NCBI GenBank assembly: GCA_013141435.1
Contig: JABFQZ010000004.1
Coordinates: 1-53,884, forward strand
DNA from: Ferruginibacter sp.
Lineage (GTDB): Bacteria; Bacteroidota; Bacteroidia; Chitinophagales; Chitinophagaceae
DNA: 53,884 nucleotides
Reading direction: 5' to 3'
The notes below the pieces were generated by a model. That model had not been told where the DNA came from and did no database searches. It saw only the letters and a program-made list of their open reading frames with translations. The position numbers were made by a program, and so were the translations under genes. Below, one piece after another: positions 44,000-53,227 of the stretch (the first letter of the stretch is position 1; each line of letters begins with the position of its first letter).

Positions 44000-44036
44000 T
44001 TTTCGCCCTAGCTCCTTTGCGAGCCTTGTGCGAAAA
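44000..44036 (+). other. Nested hairpin between the DUF4254 and C-methyltransferase genes
   Basis: Outer arms ttttcgc (44000-44006) and gcgaaaa (44030-44036) enclose an inner gctc/gagc stem. There is no T run on the plus strand, so a processing or attenuation hairpin is more likely than a full terminator. Confidence 0.35.
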
Positions 44037-44048
44037 AAATAGAAACCA

Positions 44049-45308
44049 ATGCATATTCGTAAAAGAAATACCTGCCGTGTGTGCGGCTCTACATCGCTAA
44101 AAAAAGTAATAGACCTTGGGCCTCAATACCTGCAAGGCAGTTTTATAAAGCCAGGTAAAGAAATGCCAAGTCTGCGTAAAATAGATTGTACACTTGTACG
44201 CTGCAACCCTGAAGTAGATGAAAATGCATGTGGTTTGTTGCAAATGGAACACTCGGTGCCTCCCGAAATTTTGTATGCTGCTTATTGGTACCGCAGTGGT
44301 ACGAATAATACCATGCGTAATCATTTAAAAGATATTGTAAGCAGTGTTGTAAATACAGTTGGCGATACTAAGTTTCCAAATGTATTAGATATTGGTTGTA
44401 ACGACGGCACACTTTTAGGATACTACCCCGAAAATTTCATTAAATACGGTTGCGACCCAAGCGATGTAGCACAAGAAGTAAAAGATGCAACTGTTGTGCA
44501 AGATATTTTTCCTTCAGAAGAATTGTTTAAAGTATTAGAAGGAAAAAAATTAGATGTGATTACCTCTATTGCCATGTTTTACGATTTAGAAAATCCGGTA
44601 GAATTTGTAAAAGGCATAAAACGTTTCTTATCTTCTACAGGTGTGTGGGTTTTCGAAATGAGTTATATGCCTCGTATGCTGGAGTTGGATAGCTACGATA
44701 CAATATGCCATGAGCATTTGGAGTTTTATAGCTTGGCAGTATTAGAAAAAATATTGGCGCTTGGCGACATGAAAATTTTTAAAATTTCGTTTAACGAAAT
44801 AAATGGAGGAAGCATAAGATGTTATGCCACACACAAAGAAAACAGCAAGCATGATAGTGTAGAAAACTATACATTAATAAACGAAACAAGGCACAAAGAA
44901 TTTGATTTAGAATTAGATACCGATAAGCCCTATGCTGCATTTCAGCAAAGAATAGAAGTACTAAAACATGAGTTGTACGACTTGCTAGTAAAATTAAAAT
45001 CCGATGGTAAAAAAGTGCATGTATATGGTGCATCTACCAAGGGCAATACTATATTACAGTGGTGTAATATCGATCATACATTGGTGGAGTATGCTGCAGA
45101 ACGTAACGAAGATAAATACGGAGCATTTACACTTGGTACCAACATACCAATTATAAGCGAAGCCGAAAGCCGTGCCATGAACCCAGATTATTATTTGGTA
45201 CTGCCTTGGCATTTTAAAGACGAATTTGTGGTAAGAGAAAAAGAAGCATTGGATAAAGGAACTGGGTTTATTTTTCCGGTGCCAAGGATTGAGATAATGA
45301 AAAGATAA
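44049..45308 (+). CDS. Sugar C-methyltransferase (zinc N-domain, SAM domain, C-domain)
   Basis: This 419-residue protein has an N-terminal zinc site (CRVCGS at Cys9 and Cys12, with further Cys in VRCNPEVDENACG). A SAM-binding core carries VLDIGCNDGTLLGYYP (about 115-130). The C-terminal Methyltransf_14-like domain contains VHVYGASTKGNTILQWCNI and PDYYLVLPWHFKDEF. This three-part layout is that of NDP-hexose C-3 methyltransferases (TylC3-like), which make branched deoxysugars. The middle also has the conserved CHEHLEFYSL with the catalytic Tyr-His-Glu-His region. It starts a run with the FkbM and fusion genes. Confidence 0.88.
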   Translation: MHIRKRNTCRVCGSTSLKKVIDLGPQYLQGSFIKPGKEMPSLRKIDCTLVRCNPEVDENACGLLQMEHSVPPEILYAAYWYRSGTNNTMRNHLKDIVSSVVNTVGDTKFPNVLDIGCNDGTLLGYYPENFIKYGCDPSDVAQEVKDATVVQDIFPSEELFKVLEGKKLDVITSIAMFYDLENPVEFVKGIKRFLSSTGVWVFEMSYMPRMLELDSYDTICHEHLEFYSLAVLEKILALGDMKIFKISFNEINGGSIRCYATHKENSKHDSVENYTLINETRHKEFDLELDTDKPYAAFQQRIEVLKHELYDLLVKLKSDGKKVHVYGASTKGNTILQWCNIDHTLVEYAAERNEDKYGAFTLGTNIPIISEAESRAMNPDYYLVLPWHFKDEFVVREKEALDKGTGFIFPVPRIEIMKR

Positions 45309-45325
45309 ATAATTTATAAAACTTA

Positions 45326-46129
45326 ATGAGAAAAGCTATAAAGAATTTTTTAAATAAATTCAACTACGACATTACCAAAGTATATTATAACGGAACTGAA
45401 AAATTAAAATTAAGTTCAAATGAAAATGGACTTAATTTATACGAAACTCCAACGGGAAAATACTATCTGCCATCTAATCTTAAAAAAGATGTAGTTGCAA
45501 ACACAATTAAAAGAGGAATAATCTTTGATGAACATATCATAGACATTGCTAAAAAATATATTTTACCAAACACCTCATTTTTAGATATTGGAGCCAATTA
45601 TGGTCAAATGTCTGTTGTCTTATCCAAATTCATAGAATCTGTTGGGATAGGCAAAGTTTACTCTTTTGAAGCTGAGCCTTTTGTTGGAGAAATCCTTCAA
45701 AAAAATGTTGAAATAAACAACTGTAAAAATATACAAATTGTTTTAGGTGCTGTTCATTTTAAAAGTGGCGAAAAGCTCATTTTTCCAGAACCAGATTTTA
45801 AGCGTTTTGATTCATATGGTTCATATGGAATTGATCCTTTAGCGACAAAAGGAAGAACTGTTGAAACATTAACAATTGATAGTCTAAATATACAAGACAA
45901 AATTAGTTTTATAAAGATAGATATTCAAGGTAGTGATTTGTTTGCTTTGCAAGGAGCTAAAGAAACAATTTTAAGAAATAAACCTGTTATTATTTTTGAA
46001 TTTGAAGAACAATTTCAAAAGGAGTTTAATACTAGCTTTAATGATTATGTAGAATTTGTAAGAAGTATTGACTACAAGTTTATAGAAATTATTGAGGGGG
46101 TTAATTATTTAATTATACCGAATATATAA
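45326..46129 (+). CDS. FkbM family methyltransferase
   Basis: This 267-residue SAM-dependent methyltransferase has FLDIGANYGQMSVVLSKF as motif I (about 88-105), VYSFEAEPFVGEILQKNVE as motif II, and FIKIDIQGSDLFALQGAKE, the FkbM signature. FkbM enzymes O-methylate sugars or polyketides. It starts 17 bp after the C-methyltransferase gene and is followed 1 bp later by the fusion gene. It probably decorates the glycan made by this cluster. Confidence 0.87.
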   Translation: MRKAIKNFLNKFNYDITKVYYNGTEKLKLSSNENGLNLYETPTGKYYLPSNLKKDVVANTIKRGIIFDEHIIDIAKKYILPNTSFLDIGANYGQMSVVLSKFIESVGIGKVYSFEAEPFVGEILQKNVEINNCKNIQIVLGAVHFKSGEKLIFPEPDFKRFDSYGSYGIDPLATKGRTVETLTIDSLNIQDKISFIKIDIQGSDLFALQGAKETILRNKPVIIFEFEEQFQKEFNTSFNDYVEFVRSIDYKFIEIIEGVNYLIIPNI

Positions 46130-46130
46130 A

Positions 46131-47966
46131 ATGAAAGAAAATATTCTATTTGTTACCCATTCAAAAAAAAAATGCGGTGTTTATCAATTTGGACAAAATG
46201 TTTTTGAAGCAATTTCAACTTCAAATAAATATGCTTTTATAAAAGTTGAATGTGAATCATTAAATGAATTACAAAAAGCTATAAGTAAAAATATTCCAAC
46301 CGCAATAATATATAATTATCACCCAAATACAATGCCATGGCTAAGTACCAAACTATTTTTTAAAGTAAATAAAAATAATATTACCTCAATTAAATGTAAG
46401 CAAATTGGCATTATTCATGAAGTAACACAATATATTGCTGATAATGCTACTTCTTACCGAAATAAGTTGTTGCTTGGAAGTTATAAAAAGAAATTAAACT
46501 CATTTTTTGATTATTACATAGCTGCCGATCCTTCTCTCTTATTAAAAAACCCTGTTGTTTTTAAAACTGGCCGATTAATTCCAACATATATTAGTACAAG
46601 TGAAACTAAAAATTCTGACATTCCTATTATTGGAAGCTTTGGTTTTGCTAGCGCTAATAAAGGGTTTGAAGAGCTTGTTAATAAAGTTCAAACAGAGTTT
46701 GATAAAGCTATAATTCGTATTAATATACCATTTGCTGAGTTTATTGATGTAGACAATGAAAATGCTAAAGCAATTTCAAATAATTGCAAAGCATTAATAA
46801 AGAAGGAAGGTATTAAATTAGAACTTACACACGACTTTTTAGAAGAAAAAGAATTACTTGATTTTTTAGCTAAAAATGACATTAATGTTTTCTTGTATAA
46901 AGATAAAGATGGAAGAGGGATTTCAAGCGTTATTGATTATGCTTTAGCTGTAAAAAAACCTATAGCTGTTTCCAATTCTCCAATGTTTAGGCATATTATA
47001 GCTAATAATCCTACTATTTGTATTACAAATTTTTCTTTAAAGGAAATATTGAAAAAAGGCTTTCAACCATTAGAGAGTGTTGCAACAGATTGGGATAAGA
47101 CTAATATACTTTGGGAATATGAACGAATTTTGGACACCATTTTTTCTCAAAATTTGAGTAAACAAAAATTTGGGAAAATAAACACAATAAAAAATATTTA
47201 TAAAAAAGCACTTTCCATACCTAACAGTTCTTTTTCTTGGTTGAGAGATACTGATTCAGCTACAAAAGATAATTTGACTTTTGATAATACATTAAAATAT
47301 ACACCTGTTATAAATGAAAACATAAGATTTAAATATAATAGGATTTTAGATGATAGTGCAAGGATTTTATATGAACCAACTATATCTTTACTAACAACTG
47401 CATTGCCAAAAACAATGGCAAAAAAAATTGCAAGGGCAAATGTACAACAAGCCTTTGTTTTTGATACTGTGTATAGGAATTTGATTAATTATATCAATCC
47501 CAAATTATTGTGTGTTGGTAGTTATGAAGACACTGCCTCCATGTTACTTACCAAAATGGGAGTTGCTGTAGAAGAAATAGATCCTATGATTAATTATTTT
47601 TTACAAGACTATTATACAAAGCCAACTACAAAAAAAGCATCTTACGATATTATTTTTTCAACTTCAGTTATTGAACATGATCCTGATGATAAATCTTTTT
47701 TAGAATGTATTGAAGGATTACTAAAACCTGGCGGTATTGCAGTAATAACCTGTGACTATAAAGATGGTTGGGTAAGTGGACAACCAAAGCCAGATGTTGA
47801 TGCAAGGCTTTATACTAAAAAATGTATGGAGGAGAGAATGTTATCTTATATTCCGAAATGTAAACTAGTCCAACTTGGAGATTGGGATTGTCCAAATCCA
47901 GACTTTTTTCTTACTAAAGATTACCAATATACGTTTGCAACATTTGTATTTAAGAAACAGATGTAA
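46131..47966 (+). CDS. Fusion of a glycosyltransferase-like domain and a SAM methyltransferase
   Basis: This 611-residue protein has two parts. Residues about 1-360 look like a GT-B glycosyltransferase (ENILFVTHSKKKCGVYQFGQ, IGSFGFASANKGFEELVNKV, and INVFLYKDKDGRGISSVIDYALAVKK, the donor-binding end). Residues about 420-611 form a class I methyltransferase (YDIIFSTSVIEHDPDDKSFL, LKPGGIAVITCDYKDGW) with an atypical motif I (LLCVGSYEDTASML in place of a Gly-rich loop). Such fusions occur in cell-surface glycan synthesis, coupling sugar transfer to end-methylation. It follows the FkbM gene by 1 bp. Confidence 0.78.
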   Translation: MKENILFVTHSKKKCGVYQFGQNVFEAISTSNKYAFIKVECESLNELQKAISKNIPTAIIYNYHPNTMPWLSTKLFFKVNKNNITSIKCKQIGIIHEVTQYIADNATSYRNKLLLGSYKKKLNSFFDYYIAADPSLLLKNPVVFKTGRLIPTYISTSETKNSDIPIIGSFGFASANKGFEELVNKVQTEFDKAIIRINIPFAEFIDVDNENAKAISNNCKALIKKEGIKLELTHDFLEEKELLDFLAKNDINVFLYKDKDGRGISSVIDYALAVKKPIAVSNSPMFRHIIANNPTICITNFSLKEILKKGFQPLESVATDWDKTNILWEYERILDTIFSQNLSKQKFGKINTIKNIYKKALSIPNSSFSWLRDTDSATKDNLTFDNTLKYTPVINENIRFKYNRILDDSARILYEPTISLLTTALPKTMAKKIARANVQQAFVFDTVYRNLINYINPKLLCVGSYEDTASMLLTKMGVAVEEIDPMINYFLQDYYTKPTTKKASYDIIFSTSVIEHDPDDKSFLECIEGLLKPGGIAVITCDYKDGWVSGQPKPDVDARLYTKKCMEERMLSYIPKCKLVQLGDWDCPNPDFFLTKDYQYTFATFVFKKQM

Positions 47967-48000
47967 ATATATTATTGATAATTTTTTATTTTTAATACCT

Positions 48001-51000
48001 ATGAAAAAAGTAGTTATAATTTTGTTTTTATTTTTCGCAAAATGTGTTTATGCTCAAACAGACACTGCATTTTGGTTTGCTGCTCCAGAAATTTCATCCG
48101 ATTTTGGATATGATCGCCCAATTGCAATTAGAGTATCATCTTTTCAACAAGCTGCAATAGTAACAGTTTCTCAACCTTCTAATGCAAGTTTTGTTCCTGT
48201 GTCAATTACTTTAAGTCCATTTTCTACACAAACTTTTGATTTAACTAGTCAGATAAGTAATATAGAATGCTCTCCTGGAGATGTTGTTCAAAATCGAGGT
48301 TTAAAAATAAAAGCAACAAACAAAATTGCAGCTTATTATGAGGTAAACGTAAATGGTCCTAATCCTGAATTATTTGCTTTAAAAGGAAGAAATGCATTAG
48401 GGCTAAGTTTTTATATTTCCTCACAGAATATTTTAGACAATGCAAGCGAATACAATCCTGCAGCATTATCCTCTTTTAATTTAGTGGCATCTGAAGATAA
48501 TACAATTGTAACTATAACCCCAAGTAAAAATATTATTGGGCATACAGCAAATGTCCCTTTTACAATAACTCTTAATAAAGGGGAAACATACGCAGCAATT
48601 GCAAGTTCTAGATTAGCTAATCAGCATTTAGATGGTTCATATGTTTCTTCTACCAAACCCATAGCAATAACATTGGCTGACGATTTATTAAATGGTGGAG
48701 TTTTTGGTTCTACTTGTAGAGATTTAGCTGGTGATCAAACTATACCAATAAGTGTTTTAGGGTCAGAGTATATAGCTATTAAGAGTAATATTAATTTTCC
48801 TTACGATAAATTATTTGTAACTGCTACACAAAATGGCACTACTATCACCCAAGATGGTACGCTAATAACAACATTAAATACCGGGCAAAGTACCATGTTA
48901 ACAGTTAACAATCCTTCCTCCTATATTAAAAGTTCATTACCAGTATATGCATATCAACTTGCTGGGGCTGGTTGCGAAGTTGGCGCTGCAATATTGCCTA
49001 AAATTGATTGCACTGGTAGTAATTCTGTATCTGTTGCAAGAAGTTCAAATGAAGATTTATATATTACACTTTTAGTCAAAAATGGTGGGCAAGGTAATTT
49101 TCTTGTAAATAATAATGTTGGTATAATTACAAGTGCACAATTTTCAGTTGTACCAGCTACAAGCAGCCAGTGGTATTTTGCAAGAGTATTTTTACCTTTA
49201 TCTTTATATCCTAATGGATCAGTAATAAAAGTAGATAATACAACTAGCCTTTTTCAAATGGGGTTATTACAAGGCAGCTCGTTGGGCCTCAGCTTTGGTT
49301 ATTTCAGCGACTTTAATACAGTTAAGGCTACTGTTTTAGCTTCACCAACTCAACCTTGTGTTGGTGCCAATGTTTCACTTAGTGCAGAGTCAATACCATC
49401 TGCTACATATACTTGGACAGGTCCAAATGGCTTTTCTTCATCTATTCAAAACCCTGTATTAAACAATACCACCATAACTCAGTCAGGCTATTATGTTGCA
49501 ACTGTAACAGTTCCTGGATGCGGTATTTACAAGGATAGTATAAATATTACAGTGTTACCCAAAGTGTTTACTACTATTAATCAATCTATTTGCCAAGGCA
49601 CAACCTATGCTGGATATGGTACTGCCGGTCAATACATAGATGTATTTGCAGCAGCCAATGGTTGCGATAGTACACGTACACTAAATCTTACTATAAAACC
49701 AAAATCCTTTTATACAATAAATCAATCCATTTGCCAAGGTCAAAGTTTTGAAGGTTACACAACTTCTGGTACTTTTCTTAATACATTTGTGGCTGCCAAT
49801 GGCTGCGATAGTGTAAGAACTTTAAACCTTATTGTAAAACCAAAATCGTTAACCACAATTACACAATCCATTTGTGAAGGTCAAAGTTTTGAAGGTTATA
49901 CAATATCTGGTACATACATTAATACATTTGTGGCGGCTAATGGTTGCGATAGTGTAAGAACATTGATACTTACCGTAAAGCCAAAAGCGTTAAGAACAAT
50001 TGTACAATCTATTTGCCAAGGCCAAAGTTTTGAAGGCTATACCACATCTGGTACTTATGTAAATACCTTTTTAGCAGCTAATGGTTGCGATAGTGTGCGT
50101 ACATTAATACTTACCGTAAAACCCAAAACATTTTCTACAATAAACCAAGCTATATGCCAAGGTACAACCTATGCTGGCTATGGTACCGCTGGGCTTTATG
50201 TAGATGTATTTACAGGCTCTAATGGTTGCAATAGCACCCGTACTTTAAACCTCACCATAAAACCAAAATCTTTTAAAACCATTACACAATCTATTTGCCA
50301 AGGTCAAAGTTTTGAAGGTTATACCACATCTGGCACTTATACAAATACCTTTGTAGCAGCCAATGGTTGCGATAGTGTACGTACATTAATACTTACTGTA
50401 AAGCCAAAATCGTTTACAACCATTACACAATCTATTTGCCAAGGTCAAAGTTTTGAAGGTTATACCACATCTGGCACTTATACAAATACTTTTGTAGCAG
50501 CCAATGGTTGCGATAGTGTACGTACAATAAATTTAACAGTTGTAAAATTGCCAATGCCAAACCTTGGCCCAGATACTGCCGTTTGTTTTACAAATAATAT
50601 TTTAATATCGCCAGGCATTTTTGATACTTACCTATGGCAAGATGGATCATCTTTATCTACATACTTAGTAAGTTTGGCTGGTGCTTATTCGGTAAAAGTT
50701 ACCAATACTTGTGGTACTGCAAGCGATACCATTAACTTTACCAACAACTCTTGCGAAGTGTTTTTTCCAAATGTATTTACTCCAAATGCTGATGCTAAAA
50801 ATGATTTTTTTAAGATTTTAAATGCAACTAATTTGACCAATTATAATTTAACAATTTATAATAGATGGGGCGAAAAAGTTTTTGAAACAACCAATTATTC
50901 TATCGGCTGGAACGGTATGTACAAAGGCAAAATAAGCGATATTGGTGCTTATGTTTGGTATTGCAATTTTAAAAAAGAAGGTGTTCAAAAATTTATAAAG

Positions 51001-51024
51001 GGCTCGGTATTATTAGTGCGATAA
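48001..51024 (+). CDS. Secreted repeat protein with IgGFc-binding-like domain and T9SS type B sorting domain
   Basis: This 1007-residue protein starts at ATG 48001, where a clean signal peptide begins (MKKVVIILFLFFAKCVYAQ). An upstream in-frame ATG at 47875 lies inside the preceding gene and is rejected. Residues about 20-450 resemble the IgGFc-binding N-terminal domain of Bacteroidota (DTAFWFAAPEISSDFGYDRP, GRNALGLSFYISSQNI). An Ig-like/PKD-like unit follows (PCVGANVSLSAESIPS), then seven 47-residue Cys-containing repeats (about 523-850), then an Ig-like stretch. The gliding-motility-type C-terminal domain (FFPNVFTPNADAKNDFF, YNRWGEKVFET) ends at LLVR and directs export by the type IX system. 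Confidence 0.87.
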   Translation: MKKVVIILFLFFAKCVYAQTDTAFWFAAPEISSDFGYDRPIAIRVSSFQQAAIVTVSQPSNASFVPVSITLSPFSTQTFDLTSQISNIECSPGDVVQNRGLKIKATNKIAAYYEVNVNGPNPELFALKGRNALGLSFYISSQNILDNASEYNPAALSSFNLVASEDNTIVTITPSKNIIGHTANVPFTITLNKGETYAAIASSRLANQHLDGSYVSSTKPIAITLADDLLNGGVFGSTCRDLAGDQTIPISVLGSEYIAIKSNINFPYDKLFVTATQNGTTITQDGTLITTLNTGQSTMLTVNNPSSYIKSSLPVYAYQLAGAGCEVGAAILPKIDCTGSNSVSVARSSNEDLYITLLVKNGGQGNFLVNNNVGIITSAQFSVVPATSSQWYFARVFLPLSLYPNGSVIKVDNTTSLFQMGLLQGSSLGLSFGYFSDFNTVKATVLASPTQPCVGANVSLSAESIPSATYTWTGPNGFSSSIQNPVLNNTTITQSGYYVATVTVPGCGIYKDSINITVLPKVFTTINQSICQGTTYAGYGTAGQYIDVFAAANGCDSTRTLNLTIKPKSFYTINQSICQGQSFEGYTTSGTFLNTFVAANGCDSVRTLNLIVKPKSLTTITQSICEGQSFEGYTISGTYINTFVAANGCDSVRTLILTVKPKALRTIVQSICQGQSFEGYTTSGTYVNTFLAANGCDSVRTLILTVKPKTFSTINQAICQGTTYAGYGTAGLYVDVFTGSNGCNSTRTLNLTIKPKSFKTITQSICQGQSFEGYTTSGTYTNTFVAANGCDSVRTLILTVKPKSFTTITQSICQGQSFEGYTTSGTYTNTFVAANGCDSVRTINLTVVKLPMPNLGPDTAVCFTNNILISPGIFDTYLWQDGSSLSTYLVSLAGAYSVKVTNTCGTASDTINFTNNSCEVFFPNVFTPNADAKNDFFKILNATNLTNYNLTIYNRWGEKVFETTNYSIGWNGMYKGKISDIGAYVWYCNFKKEGVQKFIKGSVLLVR
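49570..50550 (+). repeat. Seven in-frame 141-bp tandem repeats
   Basis: Each unit encodes 47 residues containing SICQG...GY...NGCDS.RTL...VKPK. Units 2, 3, 4, 6 and 7 carry QSFEGYTTSG-type loops; units 1 and 5 carry TTYAGYGTAG. This gives an A-B-B-B-A-B-B order that points to duplication of a multi-unit block. Units 6 and 7 are nearly identical in DNA. Each has two cysteines, which could form a disulfide within the unit. Confidence 0.9.
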
Positions 51025-51245
51025 AATAACAATTATTATTTTCAATAATACCTTATAGCCATTTGTAAAATATAAGAATTGGTAAAATTTTTTAAACGAT
51101 ACCAGTTTTATAATTTGTATAAATTTACAAAACTTCTGTAATCTCTTTTACCTCAAATAAATTTTATGAGTTTTATCTTTAAAACATTTCTTAAAAAATA
51201 ATACTAATTTTGAAAATCTAATACTTATGTTTATTAAAATTGCTT

Positions 51246-52355
51246 ATGCAAAAAAAGCTACACTTCCCAAATCTTGATGGTTTTCGTACAATAGCATTTC
51301 TTATAGTTTATTTTGGTCATTGCTATATACTATTTGATTTTGGTAGCATACCTTTTGTAATTAAATATATAGGTAAAATTTTTTCAAGCCCAGGTATTGG
51401 CGTTCATTTCTTTTTTGTATTGAGCGGTTTTTTAATATCTTACCTCTTACTTACAGAGCTAAATAATTATAGTAAAATAAACATTACAGCTTTCTATATG
51501 CGTAGAGTATTAAGAATTTGGCCTGTGTATTTTTTGGTTATTATTATTTCATTATTATTATCCTTTATCAATAAACCTTTTTATAGCTTACACGATGCTA
51601 ATTTTTGGCAAATAGGTTTGTTTCTTACAAATTTTAATTTAGCTAATTCCAACATATTGTGGCAAGTTGGTATTAGTTCCTTGCCTATTACAGTACTTTG
51701 GAGTGTAGCTGTAGAAGAGCAGTTTTATTTAATTTTACCATTGCTAATTTATTTTTTTTCAAAAAAAGTATTTTATTTTTTTCCTATATTTATTATAATT
51801 TCTTTAATATTTGGTATTGTAAATGCTAACAATATTATTTATGCAGAGTTTAGTACTTTAGGTGTATGTGGCAGTTTATTTGTAGGCTGTATAATAGCCT
51901 ATCTAACCTTAAATCACAATTTTGCTTCCATATTCAACAACTTAAAAGCATCTACAATTAAAATAGTATATATTTTTTTTCTGGTGTTACATATTTATAG
52001 AGAAAAAGTTTTTGGAACTTCAAATGGCAATGCCTTGTTGTATTTTATTTATGCCCTCTTCTTTGCTTTTTTTATTATGGAGCAAAATTTTTCTAAAAAT
52101 TCGTTTTATAAAATGAGCAATTTTAAATGGCTTACTCAAACCGGAAAATATACCTATGGTTTATATGCTTATCACATGATTTTTATTTCGTTAGCCATGA
52201 TTTTTGTACCAAATTATATAAACCCAGTAGGCAATTATTTTACTTATTTTTTTTTATGGGCAATAGTTTTATTTTTTACATATATTTTTGCTAAGTTTAG
52301 TTATAATAATATGGAAAAACCTTTTTTAAAACTTAAAGAAAAATTTAATAGATAA
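51246..52355 (+). CDS. Acyltransferase 3 family membrane protein
   Basis: This 369-residue integral membrane O-acyltransferase has about ten membrane segments. The family start FPNLDGFRTIAFLIVYFGH carries the catalytic His, followed by FFFVLSGFLISYLLLTEL, FYMRRVLRIWPVYFLVI and a WSVAVEEQFYLILPLLI motif. ATG 51246 is preferred over an in-frame TTG 6 bp upstream. These enzymes O-acetylate surface sugars or lipids. It is followed by the dehydratase gene with a 2-bp gap. Confidence 0.9.
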   Translation: MQKKLHFPNLDGFRTIAFLIVYFGHCYILFDFGSIPFVIKYIGKIFSSPGIGVHFFFVLSGFLISYLLLTELNNYSKINITAFYMRRVLRIWPVYFLVIIISLLLSFINKPFYSLHDANFWQIGLFLTNFNLANSNILWQVGISSLPITVLWSVAVEEQFYLILPLLIYFFSKKVFYFFPIFIIISLIFGIVNANNIIYAEFSTLGVCGSLFVGCIIAYLTLNHNFASIFNNLKASTIKIVYIFFLVLHIYREKVFGTSNGNALLYFIYALFFAFFIMEQNFSKNSFYKMSNFKWLTQTGKYTYGLYAYHMIFISLAMIFVPNYINPVGNYFTYFFLWAIVLFFTYIFAKFSYNNMEKPFLKLKEKFNR

Positions 52356-52357
52356 TT

Positions 52358-53227
52358 TTGAAAGCAATAATTTTTGGTGCAAACGGGCAAGATGGGCATT
52401 ACCTTACACAACTATTGCTTAAAAATAATATTGAAGTAATAGCAGTAAGCCGTAGCGGTAATTTTATAAAAACAAACATTACTAATTACGAAGAAGTAAG
52501 CTTGCTAATTAAAAACTCTCAACCAAATTTTATTTTTCATTTGGCAGCCAACTCTACAACATGGCATAGTGCTTTATTCGAAAACCACCAAACTATTGCT
52601 ACTGGCACACTTAATATTTTAGAAGCTGTTAAAGAATTTTCGCCTCATAGCAAAGTTTTTATTTCGGGTAGTGGCTTGCAATTTTTAAATACAGGCAATC
52701 CAATAAAAGAAACAGATCCTTTTGTTGCAAACGATGCATATTCCATCGGCAGAATACAAAGTGTGTATGCAGCAAGATATTTTAGAACCTTGGGTATAAA
52801 AGTATATGTTGGGTATTTTTTTAATCATGATAGCCCTTTGCGAAGCGAACGTCATGTAACAAAAAAAATAAGTGAAGCTGCCAAGCGTATAGCAGCTGGC
52901 AGCAACGAAAAATTAGAAATAGGCGATATATCAGTTATAAAAGAATGGTCTTTTGCAGGTGATATTGTACAAGGTATTTGGCTGTTTATAAATCAAGATA
53001 AAATATTTGAAGCTAATATTAGCAGTGGCATTGGCTATTCTATCAAAGAATGGGTTGAAACTTGTTTTGGCTTAATTGGGAAAAATTTTGAAGATTATAT
53101 TATTCATAACCAAAATTTTATATCTGCTCATAAAATATTAATTTCGGATAATACTTTAATAAAATCGATTGGCTATTTACCAAAAATAAATTTAAAAGAT
53201 TTGGCTAAAATGTTGATAAATAAGTGA
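52358..53227 (+). CDS. GDP-mannose 4,6-dehydratase-like NAD(P)-dependent SDR
   Basis: This 289-residue extended short-chain dehydrogenase starts with TTG (52358). It has the nucleotide-binding GANGQDGHYLTQLL (residues 7-20), FHLAANSTTWHS, the catalytic-strand FISGSGLQF and YVGYFFNHDSPLRSERHVTK, which closely follows the GDP-mannose dehydratase sequence FNHESP...VTRKI. It is shorter than most family members (~340-370). The catalytic Tyr128 is followed by Arg132 instead of the near-universal Lys (YSIGR). It overlaps the next gene by 4 bp. Confidence 0.8.
   Translation: MKAIIFGANGQDGHYLTQLLLKNNIEVIAVSRSGNFIKTNITNYEEVSLLIKNSQPNFIFHLAANSTTWHSALFENHQTIATGTLNILEAVKEFSPHSKVFISGSGLQFLNTGNPIKETDPFVANDAYSIGRIQSVYAARYFRTLGIKVYVGYFFNHDSPLRSERHVTKKISEAAKRIAAGSNEKLEIGDISVIKEWSFAGDIVQGIWLFINQDKIFEANISSGIGYSIKEWVETCFGLIGKNFEDYIIHNQNFISAHKILISDNTLIKSIGYLPKINLKDLAKMLINK

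Noticed and set aside
47875..48000. Longer start for the 1007-residue protein
   Set aside because: It lies inside the preceding gene and would bury the clear signal peptide that starts at 48001.
49570..50550. Regular ~141-bp repeats that could suggest a CRISPR-like array
   Set aside because: The repeats are contiguous, in frame, without spacers, and encode a 47-residue protein unit.
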